This document shows, one piece after another, positions 1 through 7,841 of a stretch of 64,000 bases of DNA; position 1 is the stretch's first letter, and every line of letters starts with the position of its first letter. Under the pieces are notes generated by a model that had not been told where the DNA came from, did no database searches, and saw only the letters and a program-made list of their open reading frames with translations. The DNA comes from Gammaproteobacteria bacterium Ga0077536 (lineage in GTDB: Bacteria; Pseudomonadota; Gammaproteobacteria; Ga0077536): NCBI GenBank assembly GCA_001464935.1, contig LNEL01000030.1, forward strand, positions 1-64,000, given 5' to 3'. The position numbers were made by a program, and so were the translations under genes.

Positions 1-1
1 G

Positions 2-379
2 AACATCGTCGCGGCCGTCGGCGTGCTCGGTTTCATGGGCTGGGCCGGCATTCCGCTCGACATGATGACGATCATGGTGGCATCGCTGACCATCGGCATC
101 GCGGTCGAGGACTGCATCCATTACCTCTATCGCTACGGCGTCGAGTACGACCGCTTTCGCGATGGCCTGAAGACCATGTACTACTGCCACGCGAACATCG
201 CCAAGGCCGGTTTCTACACGACGCTCACCGTGTGCTGCGGCTTCTCGATTCTTGTGCTGTCGAACTTCGTGCCGAGCATCATTTTCGGCATCCTCACGAC
301 AGTCGCGATGACGGTCGCCATTCTCGGCGCGCTGACGCTGATGCCGAAGCTGATCCTGATGTGGAAGCCTTTCCACTGA
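2..379 (+). CDS. RND/MMPL-family transporter, C-terminal fragment
   Basis: This is the last ~125 codons of a gene that begins before the window. The reading frame is open from base 2 and stops at 377-379. The protein has the end of an RND permease: a motif region with GIAVEDCIHYLYRY (the acidic/His-rich segment after a membrane helix, as in hydrophobe/amphiphile RND 'MMPL' exporters), then two or three hydrophobic helices and a short basic tail ending KPFH. Family knowledge: such proteins use the proton gradient to move lipids or hydrophobic compounds across the inner membrane. Substrate cannot be inferred from this fragment. It is followed by a 131-bp gap before the next gene, so it probably ends its own transcription unit. 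Confidence 0.8.
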   Translation, partial: NIVAAVGVLGFMGWAGIPLDMMTIMVASLTIGIAVEDCIHYLYRYGVEYDRFRDGLKTMYYCHANIAKAGFYTTLTVCCGFSILVLSNFVPSIIFGILTTVAMTVAILGALTLMPKLILMWKPFH

Positions 380-465
380 CCTCAGCGGAAGTTTTGCTGC
401 AGGGCACTTCCGGCGGGGTCGAGCGGCGGGTGCCCAAACGCATACCACCGTTGCGCTCACTGCAC

Positions 466-505
466 TAGAATCGTGCTCGAGCCCCTGCTTCGACGCCAAG
501 GAGAC
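466..505 (+). promoter_or_regulatory. Putative -10 element and strong ribosome-binding site before the SBP56 gene
   Basis: TAGAAT at 466-471 resembles a sigma-70 -10 box; no good -35 is visible 17 bp upstream. AAGGAGA at 499-505 is a near-ideal Shine-Dalgarno sequence five bases before the ATG at 511, which fixes the start of the SBP56-family gene. The ribosome-binding site is clear; the promoter is only a guess. Confidence 0.35.
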
Positions 506-510
506 ACCTC

Positions 511-1905
511 ATGAGCCACCAGACATCTTCACAGCGCAGCGCGCTGTTCGCCATTGCGATTGGCCTTGCCATCACCCCGCTCAGCCAGGCCGACGAAACC
601 TGCAACTCCCCTTACATGAAGCGTCTGACCACCCAGGAAGACTTCATGTACATCTGGACGCTCGGCGTCAGCGGCGTCGGCGACGAGCAGGACAAACTCG
701 TGACCGTCGACACCAACCCGGCGTCGAAGTCCTACGGCAAAGTCATCCACTCGCTGTCAGTCGGTGGTCGCAACGAAGCGCACCATTCCGGCTACAGCGA
801 TGACCGGCGAACCCTGTGGGCCGGCGGCCTCGACACCAGCAATATCTTCGTCTTCGACGTCGCCAGCGATCCGGCGAAGCCGACGCTGAAGACCACGATC
901 ACCGATTTCGTCGCGAAAACAGGCGGCATCGTCGGCCCACACTCGTTCTACGCGCTGCCGGGCCGCATGCTGATCACGGGCCTGTCGAACAACCAGGACC
1001 ACGGCGGCCGTACCGGCATGGCCGAATACACCAACGACGGCGAGTACATCACGACGCACTGGATGCCGACCGACGACAATCTGCAGGGTGCGACCAAGAC
1101 CGGCCAGTTCGCCGATGGCTACGGCTACGACATCCGGGCGCTGCCGCGCCTGAACGTGATGGTCAGTTCCTCGTTCACCGGCTGGAACAACTACATGATG
1201 GATCTCGGCAAGATGATGGCCGACGGCGAGGCGATGAAGCGCTTCGGCAACACGGTCACGCTGTGGGATCTGCACACGCGCAAGCCGCTGAAGGTGTTCG
1301 ATGTGCCCGGCGCGCCGCTCGAAGTGCGTTGCGCGTGGGGTGAGACGCACGACTACTGCTTCACGACCACCGCACTGACCTCGAAGATCTGGCTGATCCA
1401 CCGCGACGGCAACGGCGAGTGGCAGGCGAAGGAAGTCGCCGACATCGGCGACCCGGCGAAAATCCCGTTGCCGGTCGACATTTCGATCGCGGCCGACGAC
1501 AGCCGGCTGTGGGTGAACACCTGGAACGACGGCATGACGCGCCTGTACGACATCACCGATCCGCACGCGCCGAAGGAAATCTACAGCAAGCACATCGGCG
1601 AGCAGGTCAACATGGTGTCGCAGAGCTGGGATGGCAAGCGCGTGTATTTCACGTCGTCGCTGCTCGGGAACTGGGACAAGAAGCAGGGTCCGGCAGGCGA
1701 TCTGCAGTACTTCAAGGCCTACCACTGGGACGGCAAGGAGTTGAAGGAAGCCTTCGCGGTCGACTTCGTCGCCGAGAAGCTCGGCCTCGCGCACCAGATG
1801 ACCCTGAATGCGCGTTCGATGTACGCGGGCCGCCAGTCACCCGTCCCGCCGCAGGCCGGCGCGGCCGGTGGTGGCGATACGCTGGCGGCCAGTCTCGGCC
1901 GCTGA
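511..1905 (+). CDS. SBP56-family methanethiol oxidase (selenium-binding protein homologue), periplasmic
   Basis: A 464-residue protein of the SBP56/selenium-binding protein family. Bacterial members are copper-dependent methanethiol oxidases, converting methanethiol with O2 to formaldehyde, H2S and H2O2. A Sec signal peptide (residues 1-27, cleavage near SQA-DE) puts it in the periplasm. Family-like stretches include the HHSGYSDDRRTLWAGGLDTS region near residue 90, GPHSFYALPG near 145 and HQMTLNARSMY near the C-terminus, with several conserved His. Full family length. The next gene supplies a SCO copper chaperone and a MauG-like diheme peroxidase, the partners seen beside methanethiol oxidase genes in methylotrophs, which supports the enzymatic role over a generic selenium-binding role. 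The C-terminal ~20 residues are Gly/Ala/Pro-rich and unlikely to be catalytic. Confidence 0.88.
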   Translation: MSHQTSSQRSALFAIAIGLAITPLSQADETCNSPYMKRLTTQEDFMYIWTLGVSGVGDEQDKLVTVDTNPASKSYGKVIHSLSVGGRNEAHHSGYSDDRRTLWAGGLDTSNIFVFDVASDPAKPTLKTTITDFVAKTGGIVGPHSFYALPGRMLITGLSNNQDHGGRTGMAEYTNDGEYITTHWMPTDDNLQGATKTGQFADGYGYDIRALPRLNVMVSSSFTGWNNYMMDLGKMMADGEAMKRFGNTVTLWDLHTRKPLKVFDVPGAPLEVRCAWGETHDYCFTTTALTSKIWLIHRDGNGEWQAKEVADIGDPAKIPLPVDISIAADDSRLWVNTWNDGMTRLYDITDPHAPKEIYSKHIGEQVNMVSQSWDGKRVYFTSSLLGNWDKKQGPAGDLQYFKAYHWDGKELKEAFAVDFVAEKLGLAHQMTLNARSMYAGRQSPVPPQAGAAGGGDTLAASLGR

Positions 1906-1909
1906 ACCG

Positions 1910-3838
1910 TTGCAAGCCCGGCCTGAAGGCGGCCGCCGACACGTCGGCGGCCGCCTGCTTTCCGTCTGCCTGTTGCTCGCCGCGGCCCTCGCCGGCCCGG
2001 CGCGGGCCCACGAAGCCCATCACGCTTCTCCCGCCGCCGCGGCGGCGCCTGGCTATCTCGCCCTGCCGTATGCGCCACCGCAGCCCGGCACCTATGCCCT
2101 GCCACCGATCCGCGCGGCGGCCGACGGCAGCTTCACCGACGACGGTGGCCAGTCACGCAGCCTGCACGCGCTGTACGCGGACCGCATCACGGTCCTGTCC
2201 TTCATCTACACCCACTGCGACGATGCCAATGGCTGCCCGCTCGCGAGTTTCGTGTTAAGCCAGGCCGCCGCGGATATCGCGAAGGATCCGGCGCTGGCAG
2301 CCACCGTGCGCTTCGTGAGTCTCAGTTTTGATCCGGCGCGCGACACGCCTGCGGCGCTCGCGCGCCACGCAAAGCCGTTTCGCAAGCCTGGCGTCGACTG
2401 GATATTTGGCACCGCGACCGACACGGACGCACTCGACGCGCTGCTCGGCGCCTACGGCCAGGATGTCGAACGCGATGGCGCCGGCGGCAGCTTCTCGCAC
2501 GTGCTGCGCGTGTATCTGATCGACGGGCAGGCGCGCATCCGCAATGAATACACCACGAGCTTTCTGCACGCGTCGATGCTCGCGGCGGACATCCGCACGC
2601 TGGCCATGGCGGCCGCGCCGGCGGCTGTGCCCGTCGCGGCCGGCACGCCCGGCGCGGTGCCGGGCCCCGGCGACGACAAGACCGGCTATGACGAGGCCAC
2701 CTATGTCACACGCTCACGCGCCCTGACCGCGCGCGCCGCCGCGCCGGCCGCGCTGCGTCTTGCGCTCGAGCAGCCACCACCCGGTCTGCCGCGCAACGCG
2801 CTGAACGGCCCGCTGCCCAGCGCCGCGCAGATCGCCCTGGGACGCCGGCTGTTTTTCGACCGCCGGCTGTCGCACAACGGCACGGTGGCCTGTGCGAGCT
2901 GTCACGTCCCCGATCAGGGCTTCACCAACAACGAACTGATGACGCCGATCGGCATCGAGGGCCGCACGGTGAAGCGCAACGCGCCGTCACTGTTCAATGT
3001 CGGCCTGCTGCCGACACTGTTTCACGACGCGCGCGAGTCGAGGCTCGAACAGCAGGTGTGGGCGCCGCTGCTGGCTGCCAATGAGATGGGCAACCCGTCG
3101 ATCGGTTACGTCCTCGACAAGATTGCGGCACTGCCCGAGTACATCCCGCTGTTCGCTGCCGCGTTTCCCGCGGCCCCCACGCCAACCATGGAGACGCTGG
3201 GCATCGCGCTCGCCGCCTACGAACGCGCACTGCTGTCCGGCGACAGCGCCTTCGACCGCTGGCGTGAGGGTCGGGACGACGGCGCGATGTCCGCAGCGGC
3301 GCAGCGCGGCTTCAGTCTGTTCACCGGCAAGGCCGGTTGCAGTGGCTGTCATCTGGTCGGCGACACCGAGGCGATGTTCACCGATCACGAACTGCACAAC
3401 ACCGGCATCGGCTTCCAGCGTTCGATGGCAACGCCGAAGCCGCTCGAGGTGACGGTCGCGCCCGGCGCCCGGCTGCGCGTCGAGCCGTCGACGATCGCAG
3501 CCTCCAGCGAAACGCCGCCGAACGATCTCGGCCGCTACGAAGTCACGCTCGATCCGGCCGACCGTTGGCGCTATCGCACGCCGGGACTGCGCAACGTCGC
3601 GCTGACGGCGCCCTACATGCACGACGGTTCGTTGCCGACACTGGACGCGGTGATCGCCCATTACAACGGCGGCGGTCATCCCAACGAGGGCCAGGATCCC
3701 CGCGTCCGACCCCTGCAGCTGGGTGCCTCGGAGCGCGCGGATCTCCGCGCGTTCCTCGAAAGCCTGACGGGCAGCAACGTTGCAACGCTCGTCCGCGACG
3801 CCTATGCCGCCCCGATTGGCGATCACCGCAACGACTGA
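1910..3838 (+). CDS. SCO/SenC copper chaperone fused to a MauG-like diheme cytochrome c peroxidase
   Basis: One reading frame carries two exported domains. After a signal peptide (hydrophobic core SVCLLLAAALAG, cleavage near ARA-HE) comes a SCO/SenC thioredoxin fold: Cys103 and Cys109 (spacing CX5C, then Pro) and His197 are the expected copper ligands. A ~60-residue Ala/Pro linker leads to a di-heme peroxidase of the CcpA/MauG type with c-heme motifs CASCH at 328-332 and CSGCH at 477-481 and a YMHDGS segment near the C-terminus. Inferred role: copper loading and/or oxidative maturation of the upstream SBP56 enzyme. The start is uncertain: the frame is open from an ATG at 1808 inside the upstream gene, with GTGs at 1868 and 1871. 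I chose TTG 1910, five bases past the upstream stop, because it gives a normal-length signal peptide; none has a good Shine-Dalgarno sequence. Confidence 0.85.
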   Translation: MQARPEGGRRHVGGRLLSVCLLLAAALAGPARAHEAHHASPAAAAAPGYLALPYAPPQPGTYALPPIRAAADGSFTDDGGQSRSLHALYADRITVLSFIYTHCDDANGCPLASFVLSQAAADIAKDPALAATVRFVSLSFDPARDTPAALARHAKPFRKPGVDWIFGTATDTDALDALLGAYGQDVERDGAGGSFSHVLRVYLIDGQARIRNEYTTSFLHASMLAADIRTLAMAAAPAAVPVAAGTPGAVPGPGDDKTGYDEATYVTRSRALTARAAAPAALRLALEQPPPGLPRNALNGPLPSAAQIALGRRLFFDRRLSHNGTVACASCHVPDQGFTNNELMTPIGIEGRTVKRNAPSLFNVGLLPTLFHDARESRLEQQVWAPLLAANEMGNPSIGYVLDKIAALPEYIPLFAAAFPAAPTPTMETLGIALAAYERALLSGDSAFDRWREGRDDGAMSAAAQRGFSLFTGKAGCSGCHLVGDTEAMFTDHELHNTGIGFQRSMATPKPLEVTVAPGARLRVEPSTIAASSETPPNDLGRYEVTLDPADRWRYRTPGLRNVALTAPYMHDGSLPTLDAVIAHYNGGGHPNEGQDPRVRPLQLGASERADLRAFLESLTGSNVATLVRDAYAAPIGDHRND

Positions 3839-3977
3839 GCCGCCGCCCGGCGCACCGGGGTGTCGCCTGTCAGACAGACGCGCATCCTGTGCGCACCGAC
3901 GATTCCTGCGACGCAAGTCCGCGCAGGCACGTCAGCCTGCCTGCACGCTGGTCGTATCGAATCGCAAACGGCCGGGC

Positions 3978-4352
3978 ATGAATCATCTGTACAACATCCA
4001 GACGCGTTACGACGTGGTGCACGTCGAACTCGGCCCCGTGTTCATGGTGGTGCTGCACTACCTGCTGAACCTGTGGACCGATCTGCGTGCTGTCTGTCGC
4101 GAACAGGCCTGCGCGCGCGTGCTGGTCGAGGGCCGCAATCCGCTGCGCGACATGCGCACGACCGAGGCAAAGGTACGTGGCGACTTCCTGTGCGGCCTGG
4201 AACAGCGCGACGTGCGCGTGACGTTCTGTCTCTACAACTATCCGCTCGATGGCCTGCTGGACGAGTTCGAGTCCGCGGCAAGCGCCGGACAGTGCAGACT
4301 GACCCGTTTCGAACGCGTCGAAGACGCGGTGAGCTGGGTCGGGTTGCAGTGA
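3978..4352 (+). CDS. Small STAS/SEC14-like protein (hypothetical)
   Basis: 124 residues starting at ATG 3978; the open frame extends upstream to 3780 but that part has no coding character. The alternating beta/helix pattern and the ending RFERVEDAVSWVGLQ resemble the SpoIIAA-like STAS/SEC14 domain found in many proteobacterial small proteins, where the last helix often reads 'aleWL'. No signal peptide or membrane span. It lies 139 bp downstream of the SCO-MauG gene on the same strand and is followed by a probable terminator at 4475-4526, so it may be the last gene of that unit. Function unknown; the fold assignment is by eye only. Confidence 0.55.
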   Translation: MNHLYNIQTRYDVVHVELGPVFMVVLHYLLNLWTDLRAVCREQACARVLVEGRNPLRDMRTTEAKVRGDFLCGLEQRDVRVTFCLYNYPLDGLLDEFESAASAGQCRLTRFERVEDAVSWVGLQ

Positions 4353-4474
4353 CCCCGCAACCGATGGGCGCGCCGGCCATCCCCCGATTCCGGGCGCGGT
4401 AACGCACAGACCGCTCTGCGATGAGGCGCTACCGTGTGGCTGCTTCTCAAAGCAATTGTCCATCTGGATAACAC

Positions 4475-4526
4475 ACCCGCGGCCGCACCCCTGACATCCC
4501 CATGTATTGCGCCGCGGGTTTTTCTT
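4475..4526 (+). terminator. Rho-independent terminator-like hairpin
   Basis: ACCCGCGGC at 4475-4483 pairs exactly with GCCGCGGGT at 4511-4519 (9 bp, all GC except one pair), followed directly by TTTTTCTT. The 27-nt loop is long for a classical terminator. The orientation fits termination of the plus-strand unit ending at 4352. Confidence 0.45.
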
Positions 4527-4650
4527 GAGTAGCCGGTGGCGAGCCCAATCGCAGACCTTGCACAGGGTGTCGGCACAACCAGGGCACACGCCAACGCGAG
4601 CCCGTGCACCACCCCGCTGCGCCCCCAGACGCACCGATGTGTCCGGCGGG

Positions 4651-4893
4651 ATGACACACCCCCCAACGGGGTGCCAGGCAGGTATCGAGGCCAATCCATT
4701 GCATGCATCCGACGCTTACCGGCTGGCCATCGGACATCTCCGACAGGCCGCCCGATCGCTGCCCGCCGGCGCCCCTGCGTCGTGTACCGGCAACTTCAGG
4801 CTGCGCTACCTGCAGTTCGCGGCAGATCTCGAATCGCTGGCAGAGGTCGGCGATGCGATTCTCGCCGAGGCCGAGAACGCACGGCCGCTTTAG
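4651..4893 (+). CDS. Small hypothetical protein, 80 aa
   Basis: ATG at 4651 preceded by a purine-rich GGCGGG. The product has a disordered N-terminus and a helical C-terminal half (YRLAIGHLRQAARSLP, then YLQFAADLESLAEVGDAILAEAE) with host-like codon use, which suggests a real short gene. A longer frame open from 4507 has no coding character in its first third. No recognised domain. It is convergent with the MoaD-like gene that ends at 4953. It could also be spurious. Confidence 0.35.
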   Translation: MTHPPTGCQAGIEANPLHASDAYRLAIGHLRQAARSLPAGAPASCTGNFRLRYLQFAADLESLAEVGDAILAEAENARPL

Positions 4894-4952
4894 CCGCTGC
4901 TGCGCCGGGCCGCCGGGGCAGGATCACCGCGTCACTGCTTGATTGGGAGCTG

Positions 4953-5207
4953 TCAGCCGCCTTTGAGCGGCGGCACGTAAATCACGACATCGCCGTCGGC
5001 CAGTACCGTGGTGTCGAGCACTTCGGGCTTCACATGCGTCCCGTTGCGCATGGCCATGAATTCGGTCTCGGCGCGAAAGCCGAGCTCGTCGGCCAATCCG
5101 CCGACGGTCAGGCCGTCGGCGAGTTCCAGATCCTTGTCGTCGAACTTTTCGATATCACTGCGCAGGAACTCGCGCAGCCAGCCCATCAGCCTCACGTTCA
5201 CTTTCAT
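4953..5207 (-). CDS. MoaD/ThiS-like ubiquitin-fold protein
   Basis: 84 residues starting MKVNVRLMGWLREF and ending PPLKGG. The terminal Gly-Gly, the beta-grasp pattern and the length are those of MoaD/ThiS sulfur carriers. It lies directly behind the aldehyde:ferredoxin oxidoreductase gene on the same strand, a standard pairing: MoaD-like proteins supply the dithiolene sulfur of the tungsten/molybdenum pterin, or occur as AOR-linked paralogues. The frame is open upstream to an ATG at 5246, but that stretch is the RodA-like scrap described at 5211-5298; CAT at 5205-5207 gives the family's usual N-terminus. Confidence 0.75.
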   Translation of the reverse strand: MKVNVRLMGWLREFLRSDIEKFDDKDLELADGLTVGGLADELGFRAETEFMAMRNGTHVKPEVLDTTVLADGDVVIYVPPLKGG

Positions 5208-5210
5208 CGC

Positions 5211-5298
5211 GATCATGATCCTGGCGGTGCTGTGGGTGCTGCCCAACGCCGGGGTGAAGGTGCTGCAGGACTACCAGGTGCAGCGCCTGACGGCGTTC
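5211..5298 (+). pseudogene. RodA/FtsW-like gene scrap at the aor-moaD junction
   Basis: On the plus strand, reading from about 5209, a stretch of ~28 codons (starting at MILAVLWVLP, then GVKVLQDYQVQRLTAF) closely resembles the segment of RodA/FtsW/SEDS proteins just before the 'FLxP' motif. Similarity stops abruptly at Phe codon 5296-5298, exactly where the minus strand resumes a normal AOR C-terminus (LPEYYE). No start, ribosome site or further SEDS sequence is present. It is either a microinsertion of foreign DNA or an assembly chimera. The match is from memory of the family, not from a search. Confidence 0.4.
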
Positions 5299-7060
5299 GC
5301 TCGTAGTATTCCGGCAGCATCGTCTTCAGCCCGCTGACGAGGCCCTTCGCCACTCCGCTCGGCGCCGGTTCCTCGAGGATGCGCTTGGGCAGCGTGTCGT
5401 CCTTCGACGAGAGCCCGGCGGCGAGATTGAACTGGCGTTCGAGGTTCCAGATCCGTTCGCCCGTCTCGAGCAGGCGCGGCAGCGTCCACTCACCTTCACA
5501 GGCACCGTCGATCTGATCGGCGTAGTGCTCGGGCGTCGCGCCCGAATGCAGCGTGAACAGGCACAGGCCCGTGGCGTCAATCGCCGAAATCAGATCCTGC
5601 GACGTGCGCACCACTTCGGCCTTGCCTTCGGTCGCCGTGCTCGTGAAGTCCGCGCCATAGGGATTGGCGCGCAGATGGCAGGCGCCGCGGTTGCTGGTCG
5701 CGTAGCCCAGGCCCATGCCCTGCATCGCACGACCGTCGTAGGCCGCGAATTCCTGGCCCTTCACCGCCATCGACAGTTCCGGCCGGCCGTATTTCTCGGC
5801 GAGACGCTTCGAGCCGAGGCCCAGATCGCGACCGAAGCCTTCACCTTTGCCGGCGAGTTCGGCCATCAGGCACAGCGCTTCGGCGTTGCCAAACGACAGA
5901 TCGACACCGCCCGTGTGTTCCTTGGTGATCGCACCGACGTCGTACAGTTCCATCGCGCAGGCGAGCGTGCCGCCGAAGGAGATTGGATCCATGCCGTACT
6001 CGTTGCACAGGAAGCCGGCGTAGGTCGCCGCGTCCATGTCATCGACACCGACCGCGGAACCGAGCGCATAGGCAGTTTCGTATTCGAGACCGCCGGACGC
6101 CTTCTGGTACTGCGGCTTGTCCTTGACCGAGAAGTGCTGCGGGTCGACGTGCGAAATGCGGCCGCAGCCGATCGTGCAGGCGAAACAGGCGGCGTTCTGG
6201 ATCAGGTTCGTATGACCGTGCTCATTCGGCGCCTTCATCGATTTCGCGTTGAGCTTCGCCGAGCCTTCGAACTGCACTTCGCGGTTGTTGCGCGTTGGCA
6301 GTGCGCCGAAGGTGCCGGTGACGTCCATCATCGCGATGGTGCCGTCGCTGGTCATGCCCTTGCGGCCCTTGTTCTTCGCGAGCGCGTCGGTCGCGACTTT
6401 CACCGCCGACATGAACTTCGCCGGATCGTGCGGGCGCACGCCCTTCGTGCCGCGCACCGCGATCGCCTTCAGGTTCTTCGAGCCCATCACCGTCCCGACG
6501 CCCGAGCGACCGGCCGCGCGATGCAGATCGTTGACGATGCAGGCGTAGCGGCAACCGTACTCGCCGGCCTGCCCGATCGAGGCAATGCGAATCAGCGGAT
6601 CTTCGTGCGCTTCCTTGATTGCGGGCTCGATCTCCCACACCGACCGCCCCCACAGATGGGAGGCATCGAGCAGTTGCGCGCGATCGTCTTCGATGTAGAG
6701 GTACACGGGATGTGGCGAGCGGCCTTCGAGGATCACGAGATCGTAGCCCGCCATCTTCAGTTCGCCGCCGAACTGGCCGCCGGAATTCGATGCCGCGATG
6801 GCACCGGTCAGCGCGCCCTTGGTGACGGCCGTCCAGCGCCCGCCGGTGGACGCGATCGTGCCGGTCAGAGGGCCGGTGGCGATGACGAGTTTGTTCTCGG
6901 GGGCGAGCGGGTCGACCTTCGGGTCGATCTCCGCCATCAGGTACTTGGTGGCCAGGCCGCGGGAGCCGAGGAACTGCTGGGCCCAGTCCATGTTGAGGGG
7001 TTCGTGGACACAGGTGCCTGCCGTCAGGTTCACCCGCAGGATTTTGCGCTGCCAGCCCAT
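5213..7060 (-). CDS. Aldehyde:ferredoxin oxidoreductase (tungstopterin enzyme)
   Basis: 615 residues of the AOR family, which interconverts aldehydes and carboxylic acids with ferredoxin as electron carrier, using a bis-pterin tungsten (or molybdenum) centre and one [4Fe-4S] cluster. Cluster ligands are visible as Cys292-x2-Cys295-x3-Cys299 and Cys500 (TGLCLFT). The N-terminal GWQRKILRVNL and GPLTGT segments are typical. Start: ATG 7060 has GGAGG five bases upstream; an in-frame ATG at 7075 precedes that site. The last ~25 residues (after PEYYER) are a low-complexity Pro/Ala/Ser tail unlike the family's usual ending, caused by the foreign segment at 5211-5298. A cytosolic enzyme; its neighbour is the MoaD-like gene. 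Confidence 0.85.
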   Translation of the reverse strand: MGWQRKILRVNLTAGTCVHEPLNMDWAQQFLGSRGLATKYLMAEIDPKVDPLAPENKLVIATGPLTGTIASTGGRWTAVTKGALTGAIAASNSGGQFGGELKMAGYDLVILEGRSPHPVYLYIEDDRAQLLDASHLWGRSVWEIEPAIKEAHEDPLIRIASIGQAGEYGCRYACIVNDLHRAAGRSGVGTVMGSKNLKAIAVRGTKGVRPHDPAKFMSAVKVATDALAKNKGRKGMTSDGTIAMMDVTGTFGALPTRNNREVQFEGSAKLNAKSMKAPNEHGHTNLIQNAACFACTIGCGRISHVDPQHFSVKDKPQYQKASGGLEYETAYALGSAVGVDDMDAATYAGFLCNEYGMDPISFGGTLACAMELYDVGAITKEHTGGVDLSFGNAEALCLMAELAGKGEGFGRDLGLGSKRLAEKYGRPELSMAVKGQEFAAYDGRAMQGMGLGYATSNRGACHLRANPYGADFTSTATEGKAEVVRTSQDLISAIDATGLCLFTLHSGATPEHYADQIDGACEGEWTLPRLLETGERIWNLERQFNLAAGLSSKDDTLPKRILEEPAPSGVAKGLVSGLKTMLPEYYERTPSGAAPGSPAAPSPRRWAAPTAPPGS

Positions 7061-7180
7061 GTCATCCTCCGCCATTGGAAATCGTGTTCACATTTTACCG
7101 AGGTTCGGGCGGCGCGTCGCCGTCTGTCGCGCAACAGCCCCACGCTTGCAGGGGCCAGGCGCCCTATCCACAATCCGCCG

Positions 7181-7798
7181 ATGGATAAAGCCACGACCCA
7201 CGCCGAGTTCGTGCGCACCGCGCGCCGGATTTCCCGCCGCTTCGCGAGCGCCGTCGACCGCGTCGGGCCCCTGGGCCAGCCGGCGCGGCGCACGGAACCG
7301 CTCGCAACCTACCTGGCCCGGGTGGTCGTCGGCCAGCAGCTGTCGACGACAGCGGCCCGCACCATCTGGGGCAGGCTCGAGCGCCAGGCGACCGATGCGG
7401 CGCTGACCCTGCCCGCGTTTGCGGCACAGACCGACGTCGACCTGCTGCGCGCCTGCGGGCTGTCGGGCAACAAGGCGCGCGCGCTGCAAGCGCTCGCGGC
7501 GGCCGACGCGGCGGGCGAGCTTGCAGCGGGCCGCCTGAAAGTGCTCTCATCCGCGGCGCGCCTCGACGCGCTGCTCGCCTTGCACGGCGTCGGCACGTGG
7601 ACCGCGCAGATGGCCGCGCTGTTCTATTTCAGGGAGCCCGACATCTGGCCGGTCGGTGACGTGTCGGTGCGCAAGACGTTCGGGCGTTTCGTCGCCGAAC
7701 AGACGCGTTTCGACTTCGACGCGGCCGCCGCGCTGTTCGCGCCGCGTCGCTCATGGCTCGCGCGCTACCTGTGGCAGATCGCCGACGCGACGCCCTGA
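7181..7798 (+). CDS. AlkA-like DNA-3-methyladenine glycosylase (HhH-GPD)
   Basis: 205 residues of the helix-hairpin-helix GPD superfamily. The hairpin is LHGVGTWTAQMAALF, followed by the catalytic-Asp region (WPVGDVSVRK), matching AlkA/Mag-type glycosylases that excise alkylated purines in base-excision repair. The protein is short, lacking the N-terminal AlkA beta domain. The frame is open far upstream, but the coding character and the ATG at 7181 mark the start; it is divergent from the AOR gene with a ~120-bp gap. It is 43 bp upstream of the MDR gene. Confidence 0.82.
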   Translation: MDKATTHAEFVRTARRISRRFASAVDRVGPLGQPARRTEPLATYLARVVVGQQLSTTAARTIWGRLERQATDAALTLPAFAAQTDVDLLRACGLSGNKARALQALAAADAAGELAAGRLKVLSSAARLDALLALHGVGTWTAQMAALFYFREPDIWPVGDVSVRKTFGRFVAEQTRFDFDAAAALFAPRRSWLARYLWQIADATP

Positions 7799-7841
7799 AG
7801 CTTCCCGGCAACCCCGTCAGACCAGGTCGAGGATTCACACG

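Noticed and set aside
757-1794. Minus-strand open frame of 345 codons opposite the SBP56 gene
   Set aside because: Shadow frame: Arg/Val/His-rich, without domain, while the plus strand is a full SBP56 protein.
4507-4650. Upstream extension of the small gene at 4651-4893
   Set aside because: Codon pattern and composition change before 4651 and the stretch overlaps the terminator area; no start signal.
5525-7180. Long plus-strand frame upstream of the AlkA-like gene
   Set aside because: A shadow of the AOR gene; the glycosylase motifs begin only after ATG 7181.
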